From: Luteimonas sp. J29
GTDB taxonomy: Bacteria; Pseudomonadota; Gammaproteobacteria; Xanthomonadales; Xanthomonadaceae
Length of the DNA stretch: 64,000 bases
Assembly: GCF_000472505.1 (NCBI RefSeq)
Contig: NZ_AWZR01000001.1
Coordinates: 239,693-303,692, forward strand
Direction: 5' to 3'
Below the pieces are notes generated by a model. That model searched no databases. It saw only the letters and a list, made by a program, of their open reading frames with translations, and was not told the DNA's origin. A program made the translations under genes and the position numbers. Position 1 is the stretch's first letter. Each line of letters opens with the position of its first letter. Shown piece after piece: positions 48,596-57,400 of the stretch.

Positions 48596-50940
48596 GCGCG
48601 GCCGCGCGCCTGGCCTGGGCGCTGGCATGGCTGCTAGCGCTGCTGGGCTTCGGCGCGTGGCTGTCGCAGTCGCTCACCGTCAGCGGCGACCTGCGCCGCT
48701 TCCTGCCCGACGCTCGCACGCCCGAGCAGCGGCTGCTGCTCGACGAACTCGGCGAGGGCCCCGGCTCGCGCCTGCTGATGCTGGCCCTGTCGGGCGACAC
48801 GCCGCAGGCGCTGGCCGAACGCTCGCACGCGCTGCGCGAGGCGCTCGCCGACGACGCGCGCTTCGTGTTCGTGGCCAACGGCGCCGACGCCGGGCTGGAC
48901 GCGATTCCCGACGCGCTGCGTCCATACCGCTACCTGCTGTCGCCCCGGCTCGATGGCGGCACGCTCGACGCGGATGCGCTGGCCGAGGCGCTGGACGCGC
49001 GCCTGCAGGACCTCGGCTCGCCCGCGGCCGACCTGGTCGAGCCACTGGTGCCGTCCGACCCGACCCTCGAGACCCTCGCCCTGGCCGAGGCCTGGCGGCC
49101 GGCCACGCTGCCGCAGTCGCTGCACGAGGCCTGGTTCGACCGCGCGGGCCGGCAGGCGCTGCTGCTGCTGGAAACGCGCGCGGCCGGCTTCGACCCGGAC
49201 GGCCAGCGCGAGGCGGTGGCGGCGATCCGCGATGCGTTCGACGCCGTGCGCGGCGGATCGCCGGCCGTGCTCGAGATCATCGGCCCGGGCGCGTTCGCCG
49301 ACGAGATCGGCACGCGCACCGCGCGCGAGGCGGGCTGGATCGGCAGCGTCGACACGGTCGGCCTGGTGCTGTTGCTGCTGCTGGCCTACCGCAGCTGGCG
49401 GATCCCGCTGCTGGGCGTGCTGCCGCTGGCGAGCGCGGGGCTCGCGGGCCTGGCCGCGCTGATGCTGTTGTTCGGCGACCGCGTGCACGGCATCACCCTG
49501 GCCTTCGGCTTCACCCTGATCGGGGTGGTGCAGGACTATCCGATCCACTTCTTCAGCCACCAGCACGCGGGGCTGTCGCCGCGGCGCAACGTGCGCCGGC
49601 TGTGGCCGGCACTGGCGACGGGCGTGGCCGCGACCTGCATCGCCTACCTGACCTTCCTGTTCTCGGGCGTGGACGGGCTGCGCCAGCTGGCGGTGTTCAC
49701 CATCGTCGCGCTCGCCACCGCGGCGCTGTGCACGCGCTGGCTGCTGCCGGCGCTGGTCGATCCCGCGCCGCGCGACGTCGCCGCCTCGCCGCGGCTGCTG
49801 GCGCTGTGGCGCCGGATCGAGCGCCTGCCGCGTCCGCGCATCGCGCTCGCGGTGCTGGCGCTCGCCGCGCTCGCCGTGGTCGCGCTGCGGCCGGGCGCGT
49901 TCTGGGAGAACGACCTGTCGCGCCTCACGCCCGTGCCCGCGCCGCTGCTCGAGCGCGACGCGCAGCTGCGCGCCGAACTCGGTGCGCCCGACGTGCGCTA
50001 CGTGCTGACCCTGCAGGCCGCCGACGCCGAGGCCGCGCTGGCGGCGAGCGAAGCGCTGCGGCCGGCGCTCGACGCGCTGGTCGCCGATGGCGCGATCGAC
50101 GGCTACGACCTCGCCACGCGCTACCTCCCGAGCGCTGCGCGCCAGCGGGCGCGCCAGCGCGCGCTGCCGGCGCCGGACGCATTGCGCGCCGCGCTCGATG
50201 CCGCCGTCGCCCGGTCGCCGTTCCGGCCCGACGCGTTCGAGCCGTTCCTGGAGGACGTGGAGCGCGCGCGCCAGGCCCCGCCGCTGCACCCGCGAGACCT
50301 CGCCGGCACGCCGCTGGCGCCGCGCGTGGGCGCCCTGCTGTTCGAAGGCGAAGGCCACGCGACGGCACTGGTCTCGCTGACCGGCCTGCGGGACGTGGCC
50401 GCGGTCGAACGCACGGCCCGGGCGCATGGTGCCCGCCTGCTGGACATGAAGCAGGCCTCCGAATCGCTGGTCGCCGACTACCGCGCGCGGATCCTCGCCG
50501 CGCTGGCGCTGGCCGCGCTGGCGCTCGCGGCCACCGTGTGGTTCGCCCTGCGCGCGCCGCGCCGGGTGCTGCGGGTACTGCTGCCGATGGCGCTCACGAC
50601 CGTGCTCGTGCTGGCGGTGCTGCGCGGGTTGGGGGTCGAGCTCAACCTGTTCCACCTGGTGTCGCTGATCCTGGCCGCGGGCCTCGGCCTCGACTACGCG
50701 CTGTTCTTCGAGCACGCCGGCGAGGACCGCGACGACCAGCTGCGCACCCTGCACGCGGTGCTGGTGTGCAGCGCGATGACCCTGCTGGTGTTCAGCCTGC
50801 TGGCCCTGTCCTCGGTGCCGGTGCTGCGCGCGATCGGCGGCACCGTCGCCCTGGGCGTGGTGTTCAACTTCGTGCTGGCCCTGCTGGTGGCGCGGGCGCC
50901 GGTCGGCGAACGCGAGGCAGGACCGGAGGCGGCGGCATGA
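48592..50940 (+). CDS. MMPL/RND-family exporter
   Basis: 782 residues with the RND/MMPL pattern: helix 1 (LAWALAWLLALLGFGAWL), a large periplasmic domain, five helices (about 255-400), a second periplasmic domain and five more helices (about 635-775). The proton-relay-type segment LGLDYALFFEHAGE is seen in the second helix set. MMPL proteins in APE loci are thought to move the finished lipid-linked polyene across the inner membrane towards LolA. ATGA overlaps link it to its neighbours. Confidence 0.9.
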   Translation: MSAAARLAWALAWLLALLGFGAWLSQSLTVSGDLRRFLPDARTPEQRLLLDELGEGPGSRLLMLALSGDTPQALAERSHALREALADDARFVFVANGADAGLDAIPDALRPYRYLLSPRLDGGTLDADALAEALDARLQDLGSPAADLVEPLVPSDPTLETLALAEAWRPATLPQSLHEAWFDRAGRQALLLLETRAAGFDPDGQREAVAAIRDAFDAVRGGSPAVLEIIGPGAFADEIGTRTAREAGWIGSVDTVGLVLLLLLAYRSWRIPLLGVLPLASAGLAGLAALMLLFGDRVHGITLAFGFTLIGVVQDYPIHFFSHQHAGLSPRRNVRRLWPALATGVAATCIAYLTFLFSGVDGLRQLAVFTIVALATAALCTRWLLPALVDPAPRDVAASPRLLALWRRIERLPRPRIALAVLALAALAVVALRPGAFWENDLSRLTPVPAPLLERDAQLRAELGAPDVRYVLTLQAADAEAALAASEALRPALDALVADGAIDGYDLATRYLPSAARQRARQRALPAPDALRAALDAAVARSPFRPDAFEPFLEDVERARQAPPLHPRDLAGTPLAPRVGALLFEGEGHATALVSLTGLRDVAAVERTARAHGARLLDMKQASESLVADYRARILAALALAALALAATVWFALRAPRRVLRVLLPMALTTVLVLAVLRGLGVELNLFHLVSLILAAGLGLDYALFFEHAGEDRDDQLRTLHAVLVCSAMTLLVFSLLALSSVPVLRAIGGTVALGVVFNFVLALLVARAPVGEREAGPEAAA

Positions 50941-51044
50941 GCGCCATGGCACCACGCACGCGCTTGCGGCCGGCCTGCATGGCCATGCTCCGGGACGTCG
51001 GCAGGAGCAGCCGCCCGGCACCCGGGCCCGGAGGCACGCGATGA
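50937..51044 (+). CDS. 35-codon ORF bridging MMPL and dehydratase genes
   Basis: It starts in an ATGA overlap with the MMPL stop and ends in an ATGA overlap with the next ATG, so it fills the gap exactly. The product is Arg/Pro-rich (starting MSAMAPRTRLRP) with no recognisable fold. It may be a translated bridge that keeps ribosomes coupled, or the stub of a lost gene. Confidence 0.3.
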   Translation: MSAMAPRTRLRPACMAMLRDVGRSSRPAPGPGGTR

Positions 51045-51472
51045 GCCGGCTCGACCGCGCCACCATCGAAGCGCTGGTCCCGCACAAGCATGCGATGTGC
51101 CTGTGGGACGAGGTGCTGGACTGGGACGCCGGGCGCATCCGCCTGCGCGCGACCAGCCACCGCGACCCGGCGCACCCGCTGCGCGGCACCGGCGGCCTGC
51201 GTGCGGTGCACCTGTGCGAGTACGGCGCCCAGGCCATGGCCGTCCACGGCGGGCTGCTGGCGCGCGAGGCCGGTGGCGTGGCGCCGCCGGGGATGCTGGT
51301 CGCGCTGCGGGGGGTGCGCCTGCTCGTGGCCCGCATCGACGGCCTGCCCGGCGCGCTCGAATGCGAGGCGCAGCAGCTGGCGGCGTCCGAAGCCAGCCAG
51401 CAGTACGCGTTTCGCATCCTGCACGGCGGCGACCTGCTCGCCGAGGGCCGCGCCACCGCGATGTTGCGCTGA
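51041..51472 (+). CDS. 3-hydroxyacyl-ACP dehydratase-like hotdog protein
   Basis: 143 residues resembling the FabA/FabZ-like ApeP-type dehydratases. ALVPHKHAMCLWDEVLDWD at the start is the family entry (PHR/K-x-M-x-L-D/W), and RAVHLCEYGAQAMAVHGG carries the helix residues of the active site. It is the second dehydratase of the locus and acts in elongation with the ketoreductase encoded next. It is preceded by the 35-codon bridging ORF. Confidence 0.83.
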   Translation: MSRLDRATIEALVPHKHAMCLWDEVLDWDAGRIRLRATSHRDPAHPLRGTGGLRAVHLCEYGAQAMAVHGGLLAREAGGVAPPGMLVALRGVRLLVARIDGLPGALECEAQQLAASEASQQYAFRILHGGDLLAEGRATAMLR

Positions 51473-51496
51473 CCCCGCCGGCGGCCGGCGCATAAT
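51469..51496 (+). promoter_or_regulatory. Internal promoter candidate upstream of fabG
   Basis: CTGACC (51469-51474) and CATAAT (51491-51496) are spaced by 16 bp, matching consensus at 4/6 and 5/6. It lies in the 51-bp gap before the ketoreductase, the first gap over 4 bp without an ORF in the plus-strand series. Confidence 0.45.
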
Positions 51497-51523
51497 CCGC
51501 GCTTTCCCGGAGAAGGACCCGAC

Positions 51524-52243
51524 ATGAAACGAGCCCTGGTCACCGGCGGCAGCGGCGACATCGGCGGTGCGGTCTGCCGCCGGCTCGCGGCGTCGGGCTG
51601 GCACGTGATCGTGCACGCCAACGCCAACCTCGAACGCGCCGCCGCGGTGGTGGACGGGATCCATGCCGCGGGCGGCAGCGCCCAGGCGGTGGCGTTCGAC
51701 GTCGCCGACGGCGGTGCGGCGCAGGCCGCGATCGAGGCGCTGCTGGAAGACGGCGCGATCCAGGCCGTGGTCAACAACGCCGGCATCCACGACGACGCGC
51801 CGATGGCCGGAATGTCGGACGCGCAGTGGAAGCGCGTGGTCGACGTGTCGCTGCACGGCTTCTTCCACGTCACCCGCCCGCTGCTGCTGCCGATGGCACG
51901 CACCCGCTGGGGCCGGATCGTGAGCGTGTCGAGCGTCGCGGCGGTGCTCGGCAACCGCGGCCAGGCCAACTACGCCGCGGCCAAGGCCGGGCTGCATGGC
52001 GCGACCAAGTCGCTGGCGCGCGAAATGGGCTCGCGCGGCATCACCGCCAACGTGGTCGCCCCGGGCGTGATCGCCGGACGCATGAGCGAGGGCGCGTTCG
52101 ACCCGGCGATGGTCCGCCAGATCGTCCCGGCCGGCCGCGCCGGGACGCCGGACGAAGTGGCGGCGCTGGTCGCCTTCCTGTGCTCGGAGGAGGCCGGCTA
52201 CATCAACGGCCAGGTGATCGGCATCGACGGCGGCATGAGCTGA
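51524..52243 (+). CDS. fabG: 3-oxoacyl-ACP reductase (FabG-like ketoreductase)
   Basis: 239 residues, short-chain dehydrogenase. Cofactor loop TGGSGDIGGAVCRRL, NNAGIHDD, the Ser of VSVSSVAAV and YAAAKAGLHGATK with catalytic Tyr and Lys are all present, as is the C-terminal GQVIGIDGGMS. It reduces the beta-keto intermediate with NADPH. The GGAGAAGGA ribosome site lies 7 nt before the ATG. The symbol denotes the family; this copy serves the pigment locus rather than housekeeping fatty-acid synthesis. Confidence 0.92.
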   Translation: MKRALVTGGSGDIGGAVCRRLAASGWHVIVHANANLERAAAVVDGIHAAGGSAQAVAFDVADGGAAQAAIEALLEDGAIQAVVNNAGIHDDAPMAGMSDAQWKRVVDVSLHGFFHVTRPLLLPMARTRWGRIVSVSSVAAVLGNRGQANYAAAKAGLHGATKSLAREMGSRGITANVVAPGVIAGRMSEGAFDPAMVRQIVPAGRAGTPDEVAALVAFLCSEEAGYINGQVIGIDGGMS

Positions 52244-52319
52244 AGGGGCGGCGTCACGGGTTGCGCCGCGTTCACGGGCTCCGGCCCACACTGGCCACGA
52301 TCCACCCGGAGCCGCCGCC

Positions 52320-52781
52320 ATGGCCCGCAACGCCCGCCTGCTGACGACCCTCGCCGCGACCCTGCTGCTGGCCGCGTGCGCCAGTTCCCACGTACTCACC
52401 GGCACCCCGCGCCCGCCGATCGATCCCGACCAGGTGCGGATCTACTACGGCCCCCCGCCGGGCGGCTACGAGGAGATCGCGCGCCTGGACGTGGGCAGCG
52501 GCGCGTTCACCTACGGCAACCGGAACAAGGCCAACGCGGTGATGCGCAACCTGCGCCGCGAGGCCGCGAAGCTCGGCGCCAACGGCGTGCTGCTGCAGGG
52601 GACCGCGCAGGGCCCCGACCGCGGCGCGGTCAGCGTGGGCGGGGGCGTGGGCCGGGTCGGCGGCCACACCCACACCGGCCTGGGCGTGGGCGTGAACATC
52701 TCGCCGACCCAGGCGCATGCCTCGGGCATCGCGATCTGGGTGCCGGACCCGCCGCCGGCGGCGCCGGATCCCACGCCCTGA
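52320..52781 (+). CDS. Putative lipoprotein in the pigment locus
   Basis: 153 residues. Signal LLTTLAATLLLAACASS has a clear lipobox (LAAC). The mature part has YYGPPPGGYEEIARLDVGSG and a helix NAVMRNLRREAAKLGANGVL, a pattern found in small envelope proteins of unknown function. Then comes a Gly/His/Thr-rich loop (GGHTHTGLGVGVN) and a Pro-rich tail. It ends 21 bp from the convergent halogenase stop. It may be the envelope lipoprotein of the export system, like the lipoproteins in other APE loci, but this is positional inference. Confidence 0.72.
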   Translation: MARNARLLTTLAATLLLAACASSHVLTGTPRPPIDPDQVRIYYGPPPGGYEEIARLDVGSGAFTYGNRNKANAVMRNLRREAAKLGANGVLLQGTAQGPDRGAVSVGGGVGRVGGHTHTGLGVGVNISPTQAHASGIAIWVPDPPPAAPDPTP

Positions 52782-52802
52782 TCCGGGCCGTTCCGCCTCG
52801 CG

Positions 52803-54464
52803 TCAGGCGGGCGCCTGCTCCTCCGCGGCACGGCTGAACCACTGCGCCGGCAGCGCGGACGGATGCGCGGCCGGATCGTGTCCGGCGAGCAGTGCATCGA
52901 GGCCGTGGTCGTCGAGGTCGGGGACCCTGGAACGGGCCAGCGCCAGCACCTCGCACGCGAGCTGGCGCATGCAGGCCACGTCGCGGGCGGTGCGCTCGAG
53001 ATAGGCGTCGTCGTCGAGCCGTTCGGTCAGCCCGGCATTCATGCGCCGGCACCAGTCCACCGCGTACTGGTCGTAGGCGCGCGCGGCATCCAGCCGCGGC
53101 GCGGCGTCGCGCAGGCCCCAGTCGCGCAGCAGCGCCTGCATCGCCAGGTTGAGGCTGCGCCCCTCGTCGAAGTACGGACGCAGCCGGCCCAGCACCGGCA
53201 GCCGTGTCAGCCGTCCACTGAAGAACAGCGGCGCCAGCAGCGACCAGTAGTAGGCGTAGTCCCACAGCACCTTGGCCGGCATCACCTCCGGATGGCCGAA
53301 CACCGGGTACTGGTCCTGGTAGAGCGTGAGCGTGTTGCGGTAGAACGAGAAGTACAGCTGCTGGAACAGGTCGGCATGAAGTCCGATGGGCTCGCCGGCG
53401 AAGTCCAGCCGCACCAGTTCGGCGATATAGGTGTTGCTGATCGCGATGAAGTCGCTGCCGGGCGAGTAGAACGGATCGAGGAACACGCCGGCCTCGCCGG
53501 TCAGCGCCCAGCGCCGGCCCGAGAACACCTGGCGGCAGCCATGCGAGAAGTGGCGCAGGAACAGGAAGTCCTGCACCTTGTGGCGCGGGTCCTCCAGCGC
53601 CCGTGCCGCGCGCGGCTGGTGCCGGCGCAGCCAGTCCATGGCCTTGGCGTGGGTGTTCATGGTCTCCAGCGGATGCATCTTCGCGTCGCAGACGATGCCC
53701 AGCGAGTGCGAGTCCGAGGCCAGCGGGATCAGCCAGAACCAGTAGCCCGGGCCGCACAGGTGGTTGGTCGACTTCCAGCGTTCGGCGGGCTGGAAGCGGT
53801 CCGGCCAGTTGCCCTCGCCGGTCCAGGCGTCCACGTCGATGTGGCCGTCCACCCGCCACCAGGCGGCGTTGGCGTCGTGGTCGTTGGCCTCGGCCAGGCC
53901 CAGCTTGCGCTTGAGCAGCCCCGCGCGGCCGGCCGCGTCCACTACCCAGCGCGCGCGCAGCACGTGTTGTGCGCCTTCGTGCTCGAACGCCACCGCGTGC
54001 GCGCCGCCGTCGTCGGCCAGTTCGATCCCGCGCACCACCGCGCCATGGCGGAAATCCGCGCCCAGCGCCAGCGCGCGTTCTCCGAGGTGGTTCTCGAAGC
54101 GGCCGCGGTCGAGCTGCCACGAAGGCGTGGGCAGCAGCCGGCTCACGCCCATTTCCGAGCAGGCGTGCACCTGCGCCATGCCGTCGCTGAAGAAGTAGCG
54201 CAGGCCGTACTTGCGCACCTGGGCGGTTTCCATGTGCCCGCGCAGGCCGAGCACCTCTGCGAAGTAGTGGGCGCCGATCTCGACCGTCGACTCGCCCACC
54301 TTGTGCGCGGCCTCGCGCACCGGATGCGGGCGGCGCTCGAGCACCGCCACGCTGCGGTCGGGCTGCTGCAGGCGCAGCTGCATCGCGAGGGTCAGGCCGG
54401 CGAGTCCGCCGCCGAGGATCAGGACGTCGACGTCGGTGGCGGGGGCTGGCGAAGGGCTTGGCAT
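52803..54464 (-). CDS. Flavin-dependent halogenase-like oxidoreductase
   Basis: 553 residues. FAD-binding GGGLAGL (18-24), HKVGEST (54-60) and the second FAD motif VFLDPFYSPGSD are clear. The halogenase signature WxWxIP occurs as WFWLIP (242-247). Xanthomonadins are brominated aryl polyenes, and genes in this position in Xanthomonas are annotated as tryptophan-halogenase-like, so bromination of the aryl head group is the likely role. A reductase of the geranylgeranyl type is the main alternative since the fold is shared. It is last in the minus-strand operon. Confidence 0.8.
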   Translation of the reverse strand: MPSPSPAPATDVDVLILGGGLAGLTLAMQLRLQQPDRSVAVLERRPHPVREAAHKVGESTVEIGAHYFAEVLGLRGHMETAQVRKYGLRYFFSDGMAQVHACSEMGVSRLLPTPSWQLDRGRFENHLGERALALGADFRHGAVVRGIELADDGGAHAVAFEHEGAQHVLRARWVVDAAGRAGLLKRKLGLAEANDHDANAAWWRVDGHIDVDAWTGEGNWPDRFQPAERWKSTNHLCGPGYWFWLIPLASDSHSLGIVCDAKMHPLETMNTHAKAMDWLRRHQPRAARALEDPRHKVQDFLFLRHFSHGCRQVFSGRRWALTGEAGVFLDPFYSPGSDFIAISNTYIAELVRLDFAGEPIGLHADLFQQLYFSFYRNTLTLYQDQYPVFGHPEVMPAKVLWDYAYYWSLLAPLFFSGRLTRLPVLGRLRPYFDEGRSLNLAMQALLRDWGLRDAAPRLDAARAYDQYAVDWCRRMNAGLTERLDDDAYLERTARDVACMRQLACEVLALARSRVPDLDDHGLDALLAGHDPAAHPSALPAQWFSRAAEEQAPA

Positions 54465-54515
54465 GCTGCGGTCTCGCGTGGCGGAAGGGGGAACGCGTGG
54501 TGCCGCAGCGGACGC

Positions 54516-55319
54516 CTACCGGCGCGCGACGGGACCGGATGTATCGGGGTCGAATACCACGGGCGGGCGTCGGCGGGCGTCGCGGTAGGCGCGCACCACC
54601 CGGCCGTTGGCGATCACCTGGCCGACCACGTGGCTGGTGATCCGGTACAGGTCGCGGAACAGGCGGAAGTGGCTCTTGCGGAACTGCTCGCTGCCGCCGG
54701 GCACGGCGTAGCGCGTTTCCACCGGGACCGCCACCACGCCGTACCCGAGGCGGCGCGCGGCCGAGATCAGGATCTGGGCCTCGAACACGAAGCCTTCGCC
54801 GGGCACGTCCTGCAGCGCCAGCACCGGCGCCGGGTACAGCCGCTGCCCGCTCTGGCTGTCCACCAGGCCGAAGCCGCAGCCCCAGGCGATGCCCCAGTCG
54901 CCGAACTCGTTGCCCAGCCGCCGGTACCAGGGCTGGGTGCTGCGCTTGCGCAGCCGCGCGCCGATGATGATGTTGCCCGGGTGGGCATTGGCCGCGGCGA
55001 CGAGGCGCGGGATGTCGCGTGCGTCGTGCTGGCCGTCGCCGTCCATGGTCACCACCGCGGCCACGCCGCGGCGCAGCGCCTCGGCGAAGCCGTCGCGCAG
55101 GGCGCGGCCCTTGCCCATCCGGCGCGGATGGCGCAGCAGCACCGCGGGCGTGCCGGCGACGATCGCGGCGGTGTCGTCGTCCGAGCCGTCGTCGACCACG
55201 ATCACCAGGTCGGACTGCTCCAGCGCGCCCGCCACCACTTCGGCGATGCGCAACGACTCGTTGAGCGCCGGGACCACCACCGCGACGTTACCGCGATGCA
55301 GGAGCGGCTGCTCAGCCAT
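54516..55319 (-). CDS. Family 2 glycosyltransferase
   Basis: 267 residues. The GT-A nucleotide-sugar site is VAVVVPALNESLRIAEVV, IVVDDGSDDDT and the DxD-like VVTMDGDGQHD. It resembles DPM1/undecaprenyl-type transferases without C-terminal membrane helices. It probably adds a sugar to the polyene or its lipid. The ATG lies inside the preceding gene's end (8-bp overlap), and the first six codons coincide with a REP-like sequence, so the N-terminal MAEQPLLH may be repeat-derived. Confidence 0.85.
   Translation of the reverse strand: MAEQPLLHRGNVAVVVPALNESLRIAEVVAGALEQSDLVIVVDDGSDDDTAAIVAGTPAVLLRHPRRMGKGRALRDGFAEALRRGVAAVVTMDGDGQHDARDIPRLVAAANAHPGNIIIGARLRKRSTQPWYRRLGNEFGDWGIAWGCGFGLVDSQSGQRLYPAPVLALQDVPGEGFVFEAQILISAARRLGYGVVAVPVETRYAVPGGSEQFRKSHFRLFRDLYRITSHVVGQVIANGRVVRAYRDARRRPPVVFDPDTSGPVARR
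55298..55317. repeat. REP-like sequence spanning a coding start
   Basis: GCAGGAGCGGCT-GC-TCAGCC matches the start of the REP unit GCAGGAGCGGCTTCAGCC except for an inserted GC. It covers the stop of the chain-length-factor gene and the first codons of the glycosyltransferase. Confidence 0.4.
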
Positions 55320-56091
55320 GCGCGATGTCCAGCTGCAGGTGGCGGCCGGCCCCTGCATGCAGCGCGACGCGGTCGCGGCGGCATGCCAGCGCGTCGAACA
55401 GCGGCAGCATCGGTGCCATCGCGTTGGTGCGGCCGCGCATGGCCAGCGCGCCCTCGCCGTCGCCGGCCTCGCCGTCGCACAGCGTCGCCGTGAGGCGCGG
55501 ACCGGCGCCCGCGCGCGTGAGCACCAGCGCGGCGCCCAGCAGGCCTTCGCTGTGCGTGATCGTCGAGAGCAGCCCGGTGGCCCAGGTGTCATAGCCGACC
55601 AGCAGCACCGCGTCGGCGTCCGTGGCCAGCTGCGCCAGCGCTTCGAGCAGGCCCTGGGCGAAGCTCGCGCGATGCGCGCTGATCGCGGTGGTCGTGCGCA
55701 TGCAGCCGGTACCGATGGTCCAGTAGCCGGCGGCGGCGTTGTGCACCGAATTGTGGAACTTCGTCGGCGAGACCTCGGTCGGCGCCTGCGCCAGGGTGGC
55801 GCACATGTAGTCGGTGATGCCCAGGTCGCCATGGGTGGAGGTGAACACCGACGGCAGCGATTCGGGCGCGACGCCCGCGTCGCGGCAGGCGGCCTGCGCC
55901 ACTTCGAGCGCGACCAGCACCGAGGGCGGCGCGCGCCGGCGCTCGTTCGCAGGCAGCAGCTGCGGCGCGGGCTTGGCCGGCGCGTCGGCAGGCAGCGTGC
56001 CCGTGGTGGCGAACGCGCGCGCGGCGGCCCAGTCGGGCAGGCCCTCGCTCCAGTAGCCGATGCCGGCGATGGTGGCCGCGAGCGGGGTCAT
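55312..56091 (-). CDS. Ketosynthase-like chain-length factor
   Basis: 259 residues of the short beta-ketoacyl-synthase-like family (Ketoacyl-synt_2) found in APE loci. KFHNSVHNAAAGYWTIGTG aligns with the ketosynthase active-site region, but the nucleophilic Cys of the TACSS motif is absent. It therefore probably pairs with the active ketosynthase and sets chain length, as chain-length factors do in type II polyketide synthases. The ATG overlaps the ketosynthase stop by 4 bp. Confidence 0.83.
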   Translation of the reverse strand: MTPLAATIAGIGYWSEGLPDWAAARAFATTGTLPADAPAKPAPQLLPANERRRAPPSVLVALEVAQAACRDAGVAPESLPSVFTSTHGDLGITDYMCATLAQAPTEVSPTKFHNSVHNAAAGYWTIGTGCMRTTTAISAHRASFAQGLLEALAQLATDADAVLLVGYDTWATGLLSTITHSEGLLGAALVLTRAGAGPRLTATLCDGEAGDGEGALAMRGRTNAMAPMLPLFDALACRRDRVALHAGAGRHLQLDIAHG

Positions 56092-57317
56092 GCCGCGCCG
56101 CCCCGGCCGAACACCAGCGAGCAGTTGTTGCCGCCGAAGCCGAACGAGTTGTTCATCGCCCAGGCGACCGGACGCTCGGCATTGTCGAACCGGATCTGCG
56201 GCCCGCAGGCCGGGTCGGGCGTGGTGCTGTTGAGCGTGCCCGGGAGCCGCCCGTCGCGCAAGGCGATCAGGGCGAACACCGATTCGACGATGCCGGCCGC
56301 GCCCAGGGTGTGGCCGGTCCAGCCCTTGGTCGAGCTGGCGTGCAGCGAGTCGGGGAACAGCGCGGCGACCGCGCGCGCCTCGATCGCGTCGTTGGCCGGG
56401 GTCGAGGTGCCGTGCAGGTTGAGGTAGCCCACGGCGCCGGCGTCGATGCCGGCCCGCGCCAGCGCGTCGCGCATCGCCAGCGTGGCGCCGAGGCCCTCGG
56501 GATGCGGCGCGGACATGTGGTGGGCGTCGCTCGACTCGCCGTAGCCGCGCAGCTGCAGGCCGTCCTCGTCCGGCGCCGCGCGCTCGAGCACGGCGAAGCC
56601 GCCGGCCTCGCCCAGGGAAAGCCCGTCGCGCGAGGCGTCGAACGGCCGGCACGGTTCCGCCGACACCAGGCCGAGCGCGTTGAAGCCGAACAGCACGCTG
56701 CCGCACAGCGTGTCGACGCCGCCGACCAGGGCCGCGTCCACCACCCCGGCGTGGATCAGGCGCGCGGCCTGGGCGAACACCTTGGCGCTCGACGAGCAGG
56801 CGGTGGCCACGGTCACGCACGGGCCGCGCACGCCGGTGGCGTGCTGCAGGAAATCGCCCAGCGAATGCAGGGTGTGCACCATCGGCCGCTGCAGGTCGGG
56901 CGGGAAACAGGGCTGGCCCTGCGCGTCCACCGTCGCGCGCGCATAGCCTTCCTCGCTGGCGCCGATGCTCGACGTCGACGTGCCCACCACCAGCGCGACG
57001 CGGTCGGCGCCGTGGCGCGACACCGCGGCGTCCAGCGCCTCGCGCACCCCGTCCTGCTGCAGCGCCAGCCACGCGAGGCGGTTGTTGCGGCACTCCCAGG
57101 CCGCCAGTGCCTCCGGCAGCGACGCCTCCTCGATCCCGTCCACGCGCCCGATCCACGTGGGTAGCGGCGCGGGCCCGAATTCGTTGCGGCGCAGTCCGCT
57201 GCGTCGCGCCTGCAGTGCCCGGGCCTGCGCCTCCACGCCGCGCCCGAGGGCCGTGGTGGCGCTGAACGCGCGGATGGCGACGGGCGGCATGGGGCGGGGT
57301 GAACTGGTCGCGGGCAC
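56088..57317 (-). CDS. Beta-ketoacyl-ACP synthase of the pigment locus
   Basis: 409 residues, FabF-like. The catalytic triad is Cys174 in VATACSSSAK, His in NLHGTSTPANDA and His in TKGWTGHTLGAAG; the C-terminal NNSFGFGGNN is complete. It condenses malonyl-ACP with the aryl-polyenoyl-ACP. The GTG start has AGGA 7 nt upstream; an internal ATG nine codons later is the alternative. A -10-like TATACT lies on the minus strand at 57348-57343. It heads the minus-strand operon with chain-length factor, glycosyltransferase and halogenase. Confidence 0.92.
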   Translation of the reverse strand: MPATSSPRPMPPVAIRAFSATTALGRGVEAQARALQARRSGLRRNEFGPAPLPTWIGRVDGIEEASLPEALAAWECRNNRLAWLALQQDGVREALDAAVSRHGADRVALVVGTSTSSIGASEEGYARATVDAQGQPCFPPDLQRPMVHTLHSLGDFLQHATGVRGPCVTVATACSSSAKVFAQAARLIHAGVVDAALVGGVDTLCGSVLFGFNALGLVSAEPCRPFDASRDGLSLGEAGGFAVLERAAPDEDGLQLRGYGESSDAHHMSAPHPEGLGATLAMRDALARAGIDAGAVGYLNLHGTSTPANDAIEARAVAALFPDSLHASSTKGWTGHTLGAAGIVESVFALIALRDGRLPGTLNSTTPDPACGPQIRFDNAERPVAWAMNNSFGFGGNNCSLVFGRGGAA

Positions 57318-57400
57318 GGCGTGTCCTGTCCGGAGCCGGGCGAGTATAGCCAGCGCGCCGTGACGATAGACTGGCCGCCTTCCGGATCGGTTCCCTCACG

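Noticed and set aside
52803-54464. Geranylgeranyl-reductase assignment
   Set aside because: The fold is shared, but the WxWxIP signature and the pigment-locus setting favour a halogenase; kept as an alternative in the entry.
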